Positions 1 through 10,100 are shown, numbered from the stretch's first letter. The stretch is DNA of 10,502 nt from Burkholderiales bacterium (GCA_919902965.1 CAKKSJ010000457.1:1-10502); one strand, 5' to 3'. Program-made: numbers and translations. Notes: generated from the letters alone by a model not told the origin.

Positions 1-27
1 TTTTCGTCCGCGCAACAGCCTTACTAT

Positions 28-37
28 GAGGAAAGGA
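28..37 (+). promoter_or_regulatory. Shine-Dalgarno site of the first beta-oxidation gene
   Basis: A purine-rich stretch (gaggaaagga) ends 5 nt before the ATG at 43. It supports that ATG as the true start, and the N-terminal Rossmann motif follows at the usual distance. Only 42 bp upstream of the gene are present, so promoter and operator cannot be judged from this window. Confidence 0.8.
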
Positions 38-42
38 ACATC

Positions 43-2430
43 ATGAGCAATTTCATCGTCAGGAAAGTCGCCGTCCTCGGCGCCGGTGTGATGGGCGCGC
101 AAATTGCCGCGCATTGTGTCAACGCGCGCGTGCCCGTGGTGCTGTTCGATTTGCCGGCCAAGGAAGGTCCCAAGGACGGCATCGTGCTGCGTGCCATCGA
201 AAATCTGAAGAAACTGAATCCCGCGCCCTTCGGCAACAAGGACGAGGCAGTTCATATTGAAGTCGGCAACTACGACGAGCATCTTGAAGCCCTCAAGGGC
301 TGCGACCTGATCATCGAGGCGATCGCCGAGCGCATGGACTGGAAACACGATCTGTACAAAAAGGTCGCGCCCTTCATCGCGCCGAATGCGATATTCGCAT
401 CCAACACATCCGGCCTGTCCATCACAGCCTTGTCGGAAGGCTTCGACGCGCAATTGAAGGCGCGCTTTTGCGGGGTGCACTTCTTCAATCCGCCGCGCTA
501 CATGCACCTGGTGGAACTGATCCCGACCGCGGCGACCGTGCCGGCGATCCTGGATCAGCTCGATGGCTTTCTCACCACCACCCTGGGCAAGGGCGTGGTG
601 CGGGCCAAGGACACGCCCAATTTCATCGCCAATCGCGTCGGCATTTTCGGCATGCTGGCCACCATACACGAGGCGGAAAAGTTCGGACTCTCCTGCGACG
701 TCGTCGACGATCTCACCGGCGCCAAGCTGGGCCGCGCCAAGTCCGGCACGTTCCGCACCGCCGACATCGTCGGCCTGGACACCATGGGCCATGTAATCAA
801 GACCATGCAGGATACCCTGGGGGACGATCCGTTTGCCGCGGTCTATCGCACCCCCGGGGTCCTGAGCAAGCTGATCGAGGCGGGCGCCCTCGGTCAGAAA
901 ACCGGGGCCGGCTTTTACAAGAAAGTGGGCAAGGATATCCAGCGCCTGGATTTTGCCACGGGCGAGTATGTCGCCGGCGGCGGCAAGGCGGACGACATCA
1001 TCGGCCGCATGCTGAAAGAGAAAGACCCGGCCAAGCGCATGAAAACCCTGCGCGAATCGACCAACCCGCAGGCGCAGTTCCTCTGGTCCATCTTCCGCGA
1101 CGTGTTCCATTACATCGCGGTGCATCTCGAGTCCATCGCCGACAACGCGCGCGACGTCGATTTCGCCATGCGCTGGGGCTTCGGCCAGAGCGTCGGCCCG
1201 TTCGAGACCTGGCAGACCGCGGGCTGGCAGGAGATCGCCGGCTGGATCAAGGAAGATATAGACGCGGGCAAGACCCTGTGCAAGGCGCCGCTGCCCGCCT
1301 GGGTGTTCGATGGCCGCAGCGGCGTGCACGCGCCCGAGGGTTCCTGGTCGCCGGCGAGCAACAGCTATGTTGCGCGCTCCACGCTGCCGGTGTATCAGCG
1401 CCAGGTGTTCCGCGCCCCGCTTGCGGGCGCGGCTATGCCCGAAGGCGGCACGGCAGGAACCACGCTGTTCGAAGACGACTCGGTGCGCATCTGGCACCAG
1501 GGCGACGACATCCTGATCCTGTCGATCAAGACCAAAATGCATGCGATCGGCCCCGGTGTCATCACCGGCCTGGCCCAGGCGCTGGCCGAAGCGGAGGCGA
1601 ACTACAAAGGGCTGGTAATCTGGAACGCCGATGCGGCGGCCGGAGGTCCATTCTCGGTAGGTGCCGACCTGCAGGCAATGCTGCCGCTGTTCATGTCGGG
1701 CGGGGTCAAGGCGATTGAGCCGGCTGTAGCCCAGCTGCAGCAGGCGCATTTGGCGATGAGATACGCCAACGTCCCGGTGGTGGCCGCGGTCGCGGGCATG
1801 GCGCTCGGGGGCGGCTGTGAATTGCTGATGCATGCTGCGAAGCGCGTCGCGTCGATCGAGTCGTATATCGGGCTGGTGGAGGTCGGCGTCGGCTTGATTC
1901 CCGCAGGCGGAGGCCTGAAAGAGGCGGCGGTGCGCGCGGCGGCCGACGCCAAGGGCAACGACCTGCTGCAATTCCTGAAGAATTACTTTATGAGTCCCGC
2001 CACCGCCGCCGTGTCCAAGTCGGCGCTGGAAGCGAAAAAAATGGGCTACCTGGCGCCCGGCGACGTCATTGTGTTCAATGCCTATGAGCTGCTGCATGTG
2101 GCCAAGCTCGAAGCGCGCGCGCTGTTCGAGGCCGGCTACCGGCCGCCGCTGAAAGCGCTGGTGCCGGTCGCCGGGCGCTACGGCATGGCGACCATCATGG
2201 CGCAACTCGTGAATATGCGCGACGGCGGCTTCATCTCCGCGCACGACCACAAGCTGGGCGTGATGATCGCCGAGATCGTCTGCGGCGGCGAAGTCGAAGC
2301 CGGCAGTCTGGTGAGCGAGCAATGGTTGCTCGATCTGGAGCGCAAAGCCTTCATGGAACTGCTGGAACATCCCAAAACCCAGGAACGCATCATGGGCATG
2401 ATGCAGACCGGCAAGCCGGTGCGCAACTGA
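43..2430 (+). CDS. fadN: 3-hydroxyacyl-CoA dehydrogenase / enoyl-CoA hydratase, bifunctional (FadN-type)
   Basis: This 795-residue cytoplasmic enzyme carries two activities of fatty-acid beta-oxidation: hydration of trans-2-enoyl-CoA and NAD-dependent oxidation of the resulting 3-hydroxyacyl-CoA. The N-terminal half is the dehydrogenase. It has a Rossmann GAGVMG loop at residues 13-18, the IIEAIAE segment at 90-96, SNTS at 120-123, and the catalytic pair His146 (in HFFNPP) and Glu158. The dehydrogenase C-terminal domains follow to about residue 430. The C-terminal half is a crotonase: an FSVGADL loop at 537-543, GGGCEL with Glu593, and Glu613 in LVEVGVGLIP, so both catalytic glutamates of the family are present. 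A helical tail fills 650-795. Order and length match Bacillus FadN and not E. coli FadB, which has the hydratase first. The ATG is supported by a strong ribosome site. It lies 19 bp before the thiolase and is presumably cotranscribed with it. The symbol is by architecture; such genes are also annotated fadB-like. Confidence 0.95.
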   Translation: MSNFIVRKVAVLGAGVMGAQIAAHCVNARVPVVLFDLPAKEGPKDGIVLRAIENLKKLNPAPFGNKDEAVHIEVGNYDEHLEALKGCDLIIEAIAERMDWKHDLYKKVAPFIAPNAIFASNTSGLSITALSEGFDAQLKARFCGVHFFNPPRYMHLVELIPTAATVPAILDQLDGFLTTTLGKGVVRAKDTPNFIANRVGIFGMLATIHEAEKFGLSCDVVDDLTGAKLGRAKSGTFRTADIVGLDTMGHVIKTMQDTLGDDPFAAVYRTPGVLSKLIEAGALGQKTGAGFYKKVGKDIQRLDFATGEYVAGGGKADDIIGRMLKEKDPAKRMKTLRESTNPQAQFLWSIFRDVFHYIAVHLESIADNARDVDFAMRWGFGQSVGPFETWQTAGWQEIAGWIKEDIDAGKTLCKAPLPAWVFDGRSGVHAPEGSWSPASNSYVARSTLPVYQRQVFRAPLAGAAMPEGGTAGTTLFEDDSVRIWHQGDDILILSIKTKMHAIGPGVITGLAQALAEAEANYKGLVIWNADAAAGGPFSVGADLQAMLPLFMSGGVKAIEPAVAQLQQAHLAMRYANVPVVAAVAGMALGGGCELLMHAAKRVASIESYIGLVEVGVGLIPAGGGLKEAAVRAAADAKGNDLLQFLKNYFMSPATAAVSKSALEAKKMGYLAPGDVIVFNAYELLHVAKLEARALFEAGYRPPLKALVPVAGRYGMATIMAQLVNMRDGGFISAHDHKLGVMIAEIVCGGEVEAGSLVSEQWLLDLERKAFMELLEHPKTQERIMGMMQTGKPVRN

Positions 2431-2436
2431 GCCCCC

Positions 2437-2442
2437 AAGGAG
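2437..2442 (+). promoter_or_regulatory. Shine-Dalgarno site of the thiolase gene
   Basis: An AAGGAG core lies 7 nt before the ATG at 2450, inside the 19-bp gap after the upstream stop codon. No room for a separate promoter or terminator exists in that gap, so the two genes form one transcript with independent ribosome loading. Confidence 0.85.
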
Positions 2443-2449
2443 AATAGAC

Positions 2450-3646
2450 ATGAGCAAACAATTGCAGGACGCCTACATCGTCGCCGCAACCCGCACACCC
2501 ATAGGCAAGGCGCCGCGCGGCGTGTTCAAGAACGTGCGTCCCGACGACCTGCTGGTGCGCGCAATTCAGTCCGCAGTGTCGCAGGTGCCGGGGCTGGACG
2601 TGAAGCTGATCGAGGACGCGATCGTCGGCTGCGCGTTTCCGGAAGCCGAGCAGGGTCTCAACGTGGCGCGCATGGCGGTGCTGCTCGCGGGCCTGCCGCA
2701 GACGGTGGGCGGGGTGACCGTCAACCGCTACTGTGCCTCCGGCATCACGGCGATCGCGATGGCGGCCGACCGCATCCGCGTCGGCCAGGCCGAGGTGATG
2801 ATCGCCGCAGGGGTGGAGTCGATGTCCATGGTGCCGATGATGGGTTACCACCCGTCGATGAATATGGGCATATTCAAAGACGAGAACATCGGCATGGCCT
2901 ACGGCATGGGTCTGACCGCCGAGAACGTGGCGAAGCAATGGAAAATATCGCGCGAAGCGCAGGACGAGTTTTCGCTGAAGTCGCACCAGAAGGCGATTAC
3001 GGCGCAACAGGCGGGCGAATTCAAGGACGAAACGACATCGGTGGATATCGTCGAGCGCTTCCCGAATCTGTCCACCGGGAAGATAGACATCAAGACCCGC
3101 AGCGTCGACACGGATGAAGGCGCGCGTGCCGATACCAGCCTGGCGTCGCTGGCCAAGCTGAAGCCGGTATTCGCCGCCAAGGGCTCGGTCACCGCCGGCA
3201 ACAGCTCGCAGATGTCCGACGGCGCGGGGGCCTTGATCCTGGTCAGCGAAAAAATCCTGAAACAGTTCAATCTCACGCCGCTGGCGCGATTCGTTTCCTT
3301 TGCGGTCAGGGGCGTGCCGCCGGAAATCATGGGCATTGGTCCGAAGGAAGCCATACCCGTGGCGTGCAGGGCAGGGGGCATCACCCAGGATCAGATCGAC
3401 TGGTTCGAACTCAACGAAGCCTTTGCGGCGCAGTCGCTGGCCGTCATGCAGGACCTCGGCCTGGATTCTGCCAAAGTCAACCCTATGGGCGGCGCCATTG
3501 CGCTGGGCCATCCGCTGGGCGCGACCGGGGCGATCCGCGCGGCTACCGTAATCCACGCCCTGCGGCGCAAGAATCTGAAATACGGCATGGTGACCATGTG
3601 CGTGGGCACCGGCATGGGGGCGGCGGGCATATTCGAGCGGGTGTGA
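2450..3646 (+). CDS. fadA: acetyl-CoA C-acyltransferase (3-ketoacyl-CoA thiolase)
   Basis: This 398-residue thiolase cleaves 3-ketoacyl-CoA with free CoA to acetyl-CoA and a shortened acyl-CoA, the last step of the beta-oxidation cycle. It has the standard family length and a complete active site: nucleophile Cys95 in VNRYCASG, the NEAF motif at residues 322-325, His354 in GHPLGATG, and Cys384 in MCVGTGMG. The GNSSQMSDGAGA segment near 250-261 is also typical of thiolases. It follows the dehydrogenase/hydratase gene by 19 bp with its own strong ribosome site, the usual partner arrangement; the two proteins may form a trifunctional complex, which is inferred from the family and not visible here. 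A biosynthetic acetyl-CoA acetyltransferase role cannot be fully excluded from sequence, but the partner gene argues for degradative use. The gene ends with TGA at 3644-3646 and is convergent with the giant gene to its right. Confidence 0.94.
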   Translation: MSKQLQDAYIVAATRTPIGKAPRGVFKNVRPDDLLVRAIQSAVSQVPGLDVKLIEDAIVGCAFPEAEQGLNVARMAVLLAGLPQTVGGVTVNRYCASGITAIAMAADRIRVGQAEVMIAAGVESMSMVPMMGYHPSMNMGIFKDENIGMAYGMGLTAENVAKQWKISREAQDEFSLKSHQKAITAQQAGEFKDETTSVDIVERFPNLSTGKIDIKTRSVDTDEGARADTSLASLAKLKPVFAAKGSVTAGNSSQMSDGAGALILVSEKILKQFNLTPLARFVSFAVRGVPPEIMGIGPKEAIPVACRAGGITQDQIDWFELNEAFAAQSLAVMQDLGLDSAKVNPMGGAIALGHPLGATGAIRAATVIHALRRKNLKYGMVTMCVGTGMGAAGIFERV

Positions 3647-3736
3647 AGATTTGCATGCCAGCGTAAGAGTGGGTGCATTTCTACGCTTTGGGCCAAGCTG
3701 CGAATCAGACGCTGCGACCTCCTGCTTGCGGACGGC

Positions 3737-3775
3737 GCGGCACGCCGGTCGCTGCGCTAGCACGGCTTGTGCCGC
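3737..3775. terminator. GC-rich imperfect hairpin, possible transcript end
   Basis: GCGGCAC (3737-3743) pairs with GTGCCGC (3769-3775). An inner GCCG/CGGC pairing (3744-3747 with 3763-3766) continues the stem after a 2-nt bulge. It could stabilise or end the beta-oxidation transcript. No run of T follows on either strand, so it is not a textbook Rho-independent terminator, and chance folding in GC-rich DNA is possible. Confidence 0.3.
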
Positions 3776-3786
3776 CCGGCCAGCCA

Positions 3787-3819
3787 CCCGAAGAACCGCT
3801 ACTGGCGCGGTTCTTCGGG
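3787..3819. terminator. perfect 13-bp inverted repeat between convergent genes
   Basis: CCCGAAGAACCGC (3787-3799) and its exact reverse complement (3807-3819) flank a 7-nt loop. The hairpin lies 22 nt beyond the stop codon of the giant gene on the minus strand and 140 nt beyond the thiolase stop on the plus strand, so it could serve both transcripts. Neither side carries a T tract, so it may protect a 3' end or work with Rho instead of being an intrinsic terminator. Confidence 0.6.
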
Positions 3820-3840
3820 AGATTGCTTAGGAGCCGGACC

Positions 3841-4101
3841 CTATAGCAGGTAGTTCGCCGAGTCTGCCTGCGCCAGCAACTGGTTGCTGAGCGTCGCCAG
3901 CGTCAGGAAGGAATCGCCACCACCGTTGCTGTCGACCTGGACTAGCGTATCGCCGCCGGCAGCGGCCCCGTTGGAGTCGAAGAACCTCAGGAATCCGCCG
4001 CTGAAGGCTGTGCTGTCGTGCGGTGCGTTGACCGAGGTCAGCAGGTCGTGCAGGTTGAGAACATCGCCGCCAGCGCCCTTCGTGAAGTTATCGATCACCT
4101 T
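3841..4101 (-). other. C-terminal type I secretion target domain (VC_A0849 class)
   Basis: The last 86 residues read VIDNFTKGAGGDVLNLHDLL, then a segment with GGDTLVQVDSNGGG and a hydrophobic finish at SANYLL. The DNF...GAGGDvLnLhDLL opening followed by a tVqVdsnGGG segment is the pattern of the type I secretion C-terminal target domain of the VC_A0849 subclass. This identifies the export route and shows that the protein's true C-terminus is intact. It directly follows the second anchor-C domain. Confidence 0.82.
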
Positions 4102-7100
4102 GTTCGACACGACGACGACTTCATCGAGCGCCGGGCCCTCGGCCGACAAATCGCCCGGAAGACCACTTGTCGGATAGGTGCTCGTAAAGCTCAGCGTGGT
4201 CGTGGTGTCTGTGGCCGTGAACGTGAAGGTCTGCTGCGACCACTTCATGTCAGTGGTCGTGTTCATGGCGTTGAACGTGTAGGACTGCGAATCGCCGGCC
4301 GCCGACACCTGGACTGTCGCGGTGCTCGAATTCCCCGGATTCTTTGACAGATCGAAGCCGACGGTGTATTGCACGCCCGGGACCGTCGCCAAGCTTTGCT
4401 GCACGCCCCCCGGATTGAAGCCGTTGAGGTCCAGGCTGTAGCTGCTGTCTCCCGCCTGCCACCCGGACACCCGATCGACGTCGGTGCCGGTGACGGTCCA
4501 CCCGGGCATAGCGGTGGACCCTCCCCATAGATACCCGGTCCCAATTTGTTGCTCGAACGAGCCGTTGACAATGAGGTTCGACAGCACATACGTGTCGCTG
4601 ACCGGGCGCACGGTGATATCCACCGTCTTGGTGTCAGCAAGCGCGCCGCCGATGCCGGTGTGACCGAGATCGCTAACCGTCGCGCTCAAGGTGTCGGCAC
4701 CATTGAAATTGGCTAATCCCTGATAGCTCAAACCTGCTGAGGCGGCCAGTGTCGTGTTGATTGCGGCGGCGGTGCCAGTTACGATTACCGTGTCGGTGCC
4801 ATTGCCTGAAACGGCTGAGACGTCCACTCCGCCCGCGACGTTGGTCGCAACATTCAGCGTGCCGTGCGCCGCCGACAGCGTGAGCGCCACGCCTGCAGCC
4901 CCGGCATCGATGTCGGCCACCGACACCCCGCTGATCGCGAGCGGCGTATCCTCGTTGACGGCGAGCGCCGCGCCGGCGCCGGTAATGATCCGGGCGTAAA
5001 CGCCCCAACCGCTGCCATCCTGTTGGTACGACATCCACGTCGCGACCAGTCCACCGTCCTCGCGCATGCCGAGTTGGGGCATAAACTGATCGCTGCTCGT
5101 GTACTGGTTCAGTTGGATCTCGCCCGAGAGCGGGCTGCCGTCCGCGGCATAGCGACGAAGGTAGCTACCCATTCCGTTGCCGTCCTGACCTAAGGACATC
5201 CATCCCAGCGCGAAACCGCCATCAGCCAATCCGGTCGCGGTCGAAAAATATTGATAGCTGGCGGTAGTAGCATTAACCTGGAATTCGCCGCTCACCGGAT
5301 TGCCCCCGGCGTCGTAGCGGCGCGCGAAAACGGCATACCCACTGCCGTCGCTTGGAGTATCCGCCGTCCACGTCGCGATGAAACCGCCGTCCTTGAGCCC
5401 GGCCACGCTCGGGCTCAATTGGTTACCTGAGGTAGTGACGTTGACCCGGAACTCGCCGCCCACGGTTGTTCCATTCGCGGCATAGCGCTGGCCGTAAACA
5501 CCGCTGCCGGACCCGTCTTGATTATTGGATTTCCACACCGCTACGAATCCACCGTCCTCAAGGGCGGTGACCCCGTCCGTGTAGTAGTTATCCTGATATT
5601 GAGACCCGGAAGTGAAGGTATTGACCCGGAATTCGTTGCCTTGCGCTGTCCCCGATGCATCGAACACGCGGCCATACACGCCCCAGTTACCGTCCGCATT
5701 ATCCTGCCCTGCAGAGTCCCAGGTAACGACATAGCCGCCGCTCTTGAGCGGCGCGATGGCAGGCGCATACTGGGTGTTGGTGAAGGTCTGGTTGGCAAAC
5801 ACTTCGCCCGTCACCGGATCGCCGTTCGCATCGAAACGGCGCACGATGACATCGTCGGATTGGCCGCCCGGGCCCTGACCGCTCCACACGGCGGCAAAGC
5901 CGCCATCCGGCAGCGCGGCGAGTTTCGCAAAAACCTGATGACCGGCTGTCGTCGCGTTCAATGCAAATTCGTCGCGCATCAGGTTGCCGGCCGCGTCGTA
6001 GTGTTTGGCAAAGACGCCCCAGGACGGGTCGTAGCCGCCGTAGTCCGACCAGGCGGCGATGAAACTCCCATCGCGCAGGACCAGCGCATCCGGATAGAGT
6101 TGGTCGCTGGATGTCGTGGTGTTGACGCGGAATTCATTGCCGAGGGTCCACGGGCCGCCGCCGCCCGAAGGCAGCGTGACCGCCGGCCCGTCGTTCACCG
6201 GGTCCACCGTCACGCTCACCGTAGCGCTGCTTTGCAGGCCGGCAGCATCGCGCATGGTGTAGCTGAAACTGTCCTGCCCGTTGTAGTTCGCTGCGGGCGT
6301 GTAAATGACATTACCGCCGCTCAGTGCCACCGTGCCATGGGCAGCGGTACCGACGGAGTCAAGTGTTTTGCTATCCCCCAGGTCGAATTCGGTGTCGTTT
6401 GACAACAGGCTTGCCGCTGAAATGGTCAGGGGTGCGTCCTCGTTGGTCGAGACACTGTCATTCACGGCCACCGGCGCATCGTTCACCGCATTGACGACCA
6501 GCGCGATCGACTGCGTTGCCGAGAGCGGCCCGCCGGGATTGTGACCCTGGTCGTTCACGCTCACGGTGAGCGCATCCGCACCGATGTAATTCAGCGTCGG
6601 CGCGTAGGCGAGGCCGCTGGCGAGCGCCGCATTGATGGCCGCTTGCGAGCCGGTGAAAGAGAGAGTCCCATCGCTGCCGCTAAGATCGCCCGAAAGTCCC
6701 GCAGTGCTTGCAAGCGTCAACCCGCCGTGGGTCAATGCCAGGGTCAGCTGCATCGCGTCGGCCCCGGCATCCAGGTCTGACACACTCAATCTGCCGATCG
6801 CTACCGCCGTGTCCTCGTTGGTCGCAATGGTATTCGACACAACTTTAACGTTGTCCAAGGTCGGACCGCTGGCTCCGGCGGTGGAACTTGCGAACATCAA
6901 GGTGGAGGTCGAACCGGTTGCCGTGAAACTGAAGGATTCCGGTGCCCATCCCATATTGGCGTTCGTGTGTCCCGCGGTGTTGAACGCGTAATCCGTCGAT
7001 CCGGCGGGCGAGGTCACTTTAAGATGGTTGGTTCCCGAAAACGCCAGATTCGCCGCATGCTCGAAGGTGACGGTGTATTGCACGCCGGCCGCGGTGGTGA

Positions 7101-10100
7101 AACTCTGCTGCACACCGCCTTGGGCATCACCGTCTAGATCCAGGCTGAAGGTGCCTTCTGCCGGCTGCCATAACCCGCTGGAGATGTAATCGACGCTGTC
7201 GCCGGTAACAGTCCATCCGGTAATAGCGGTCGACCCTCCCGGCACCGCGGATGTAATAACCCCGGGCCCCGGCTGCTCGAACGAGCCGTTGACGATGAGG
7301 TTCGGGCTTGTATAGCCGATCACCGGCGCATCGTTGACCGCATTGACCGTGATGTTGACGGTAGCGGTGTTGCCTGAGTTGGCCTGGCCATCGTTGGCCT
7401 GATAGGTAAATGACGTTGTCCCCGACGCATTGGCCACCGGGGCAAAGCTGAACTGGCCGCCGCCGAGATTCTGCAATGTGCCCAGAGCCGGATTCGACAG
7501 CGCGCTGATATTGACAATGGACAGCGTCTGCAAGTCGACGTCGGTATCGTTGCCCAGCACGTTAAAGCTGATCGGCACATCCTCGTTGGTGGCGAGATCG
7601 TCATTGACTGCAACAGGCGGTGAATTGTCAGCGGCGCCGGTGAGTGTGATCACGACATTCTGCGAGGCGGTTCCGCCATGCCCGTCGCTAAGCGCCACGG
7701 AATAGGTTTGCGTGAGTATCTCGCCTTGGGCGAGGTCGTCCAACGCGCCATCCGCGACCGCGAAGGTCCAGCCGATGGCGCCCGAACCGTCCCCGGTCGA
7801 AGCGTTGGTGACATTGGCGGACAGCGTACCGCGATAGCCCACCGTGGCGTTGCCGCTGACCGAGACGCCGTGAACGTCCGAGAGATCGACGTCGGTGAAT
7901 TCCAGCGTGCCCGTGGCCTGGTGCGTGACGTTGCTGTTCTCGTCGGGGGAATTGTTAATGGCCTCAGTGACCGAACCGGACTGGGCGGCCGAGGTGATAG
8001 CCGGCGCATCATTGGTGCCGGTGACCGTGACCGAAATCGTCTGCGAGTCACTCGCGCCATGCTCATCGAGCACCGTCGCGGTGAAGGTTTCGGTCGCCGT
8101 CTGGCCTTCGGCCAGTGCCTGCACCAGCGCCGAGTCGTTGTCCAGGTGATAGGTCCAGGTGCCGTTCTGTTCGATCTCCAGCGCGCCATACACTCCGGCT
8201 ATGGAGGTTCCAACCACTTCGCCCGGCGAGTACGTAATGATCTGCGCACGCGTCCACACTTCGTCGTCCGAGGTGTCCCCCGGGGTCTCCGTGCCGAAGA
8301 TCTGCCCGGTCACCCCGAAAGTGTGCGAACCCACCACCGCACCGCCCGAGAGGTAGTCGAAGGAGGCCGTCACCTCGCCGACATTGGCCGCCTGGTGGCT
8401 GAGCTTGAGCACGATCTGGTCTGCACCCGCCGGCGCATTCAGTACGGCCGCCGCATAGGATGTGGCCGAGCCCGCTGCAAAGTCGCGCTCCAGAAACTGC
8501 ACCCGCACCAGCCCGTCGTCGCCGCGGCGCACCACCAATTCCATGACATCGTCGCCCGGATGCGCGCTCGGCCCCGAGGGAATGAAGTCGGTCAGGCGTA
8601 TGCCGTAGGCTTCGCCGTTCTCGTCCGGAGCGTTGAGGTCAAAACGCGCCGCTACGGTGAAATCGTCGTCGCTTTTCAGCCCCGTGCTCATGTTGTTCGA
8701 AATATCCGTCGCCACCGCCGCGAAGTGGCCAAGGTACGGGATCGAGGTGAACAGGTGCGCGAACGTCGGACCGGCGCCCGAATCGTCCATGATCAGCCGG
8801 CCATCCGCCTCCTGGAACACGCCGCTAGTGAAGTAGCTACCCGGGATGACGCCACCGAACAGCCCGCCCACGCCCGGGTTAGCGTCGGCGTAGGCGTCGC
8901 TGAAGTAGCCCGACCCGTTCCTGGAGATATCGAGCTGGTCCACCGTGAAAGTGTAGTCCACGCTGTCAAAGGTATAGTTCGCCGCGCCGCCCGTGCCGCC
9001 CGCCAGCGTCCAGGCCAGCACCGCGCCATGGTCCACGTCGGTCGCAAGGAGCTGACCGACCGTCTGCGTTGTCACATCCTCCTGCACCGCGCCTGCCTGC
9101 GGTCCACCGGCTATCACCGGCGCGTCGTTGGTCCCCGTGATGGTGACCGTGACCGTCTGATCCTCAAACGCACCCTGATCGTCCGTCACGCGCACGACAA
9201 ACGATTCGTTGTGGCTCTCGCCTCGCGCCAGATTCTGGTGCGCAGCGTTGTCCAGCGTATAGGTCCACTGGCCGTTCGAGTCCACCGCCATCGCGCCATA
9301 GCTTCCGAGCGCTGCGCCCTGCACCGACCAGGCCTGCGTCGCGCCGTTGTCTACATCGCTCGCACTGAGTTGACCGGTGGCCGTCAGCGCGAGGTCTTCC
9401 GTGACTGCGCCCACAAGTGCTGCCGCCGTATTGGTGATCACCGGACCATCATTGGTGCCGGTGACCGTGACCGAAATCGTCTGCGAGTCACTCGCGCCAT
9501 GCTCATCGAGCACCGTCGCAGTAAAGGTTTCGGTTGCCGTCTGGCCTTCGGCCAGTGCCTGCACCAGCGCCGAGCCGTTGTCCAGATCGTAGTGCCACTG
9601 GCCGTTCTGTTGGATCGCCAGCGTGCCGTAGGTGCCCGCGATCGACGTACCCAGCACCTCTCCCGGGGAGTAGGTGATGATCTGCGCCAGCGTCCACACC
9701 TCGTCGTCCGCCGTATTACCCGGGGTCTCGGTGCCGAAGATCCGCCCCGTCACCCCGAAGGTGTGCGTACCCACCGGCACACCGCCATCCAGATATTTGA
9801 AGGACGCCGTCACCACACCCACATTGGCTGCCTCGTGGCTTAGCGTGAGCTCGATCTGGTCGGCCCCCACCGGTGCATTCAGAAACGCCGCCGCGTAGTT
9901 CGTGGTCGTGCCCGCGGCAAAGTCGCGCTCGAGGAACTGCACCCGCAACTGCCCGTCTCCCCCTTGACGCACCACCAGCTCCATGACATCGTCGCCCGGA
10001 TTCGCGCTTGACCCCGAGGGAATGAAATCGCTCAGCCGTATGCCGTAGGCCTCGCCGTTCTCGTCCGGCGCGCTCAGGTCAAAGCGCGCCGTGACCGTAA

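Larger units (their letters stand above)
3647..3840. other. convergent intergenic spacer, no gene seen
   Basis: These 194 bp separate the thiolase stop from the stop of the giant secreted protein. I see no credible reading frame or RNA gene in it. It holds a perfect 13-bp inverted repeat near its right end, a GC-rich imperfect inverted repeat in the middle, and a weak 6-bp inverted repeat (AGCGTA at 3660-3665 with TACGCT at 3682-3687, 16-nt loop) just after the thiolase gene. Confidence 0.75.

Noticed and set aside
22..27. TACTAT as a -10 promoter element
   Set aside because: It lies immediately before and partly against the ribosome site, leaving almost no leader, and no -35 element can be paired with it in the few bases present.
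468..1718. A 416-codon plus-strand frame inside the dehydrogenase/hydratase gene
   Set aside because: It overlaps the real gene in another frame, is Arg/Gly/Pro-rich and shows no domain.
2390..3787. A 465-codon open frame on the minus strand over the thiolase gene
   Set aside because: It is antisense to a thiolase with all catalytic residues; the His/Arg-rich translation has the look of a shadow frame.
5518..6402. A 294-codon plus-strand frame opposite the propeller repeats
   Set aside because: Antisense shadow of a clear tandem protein repeat; no independent signal of a gene.
7678..9843. A 721-codon open frame on the plus strand opposite the VCBS block
   Set aside because: It is exactly antisense to well-supported repeat domains, its translation is rich in Arg, His and Gly with no recognisable domain, and its length is explained by GC-rich codon bias in repeated DNA. 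No ribosome site stands out.
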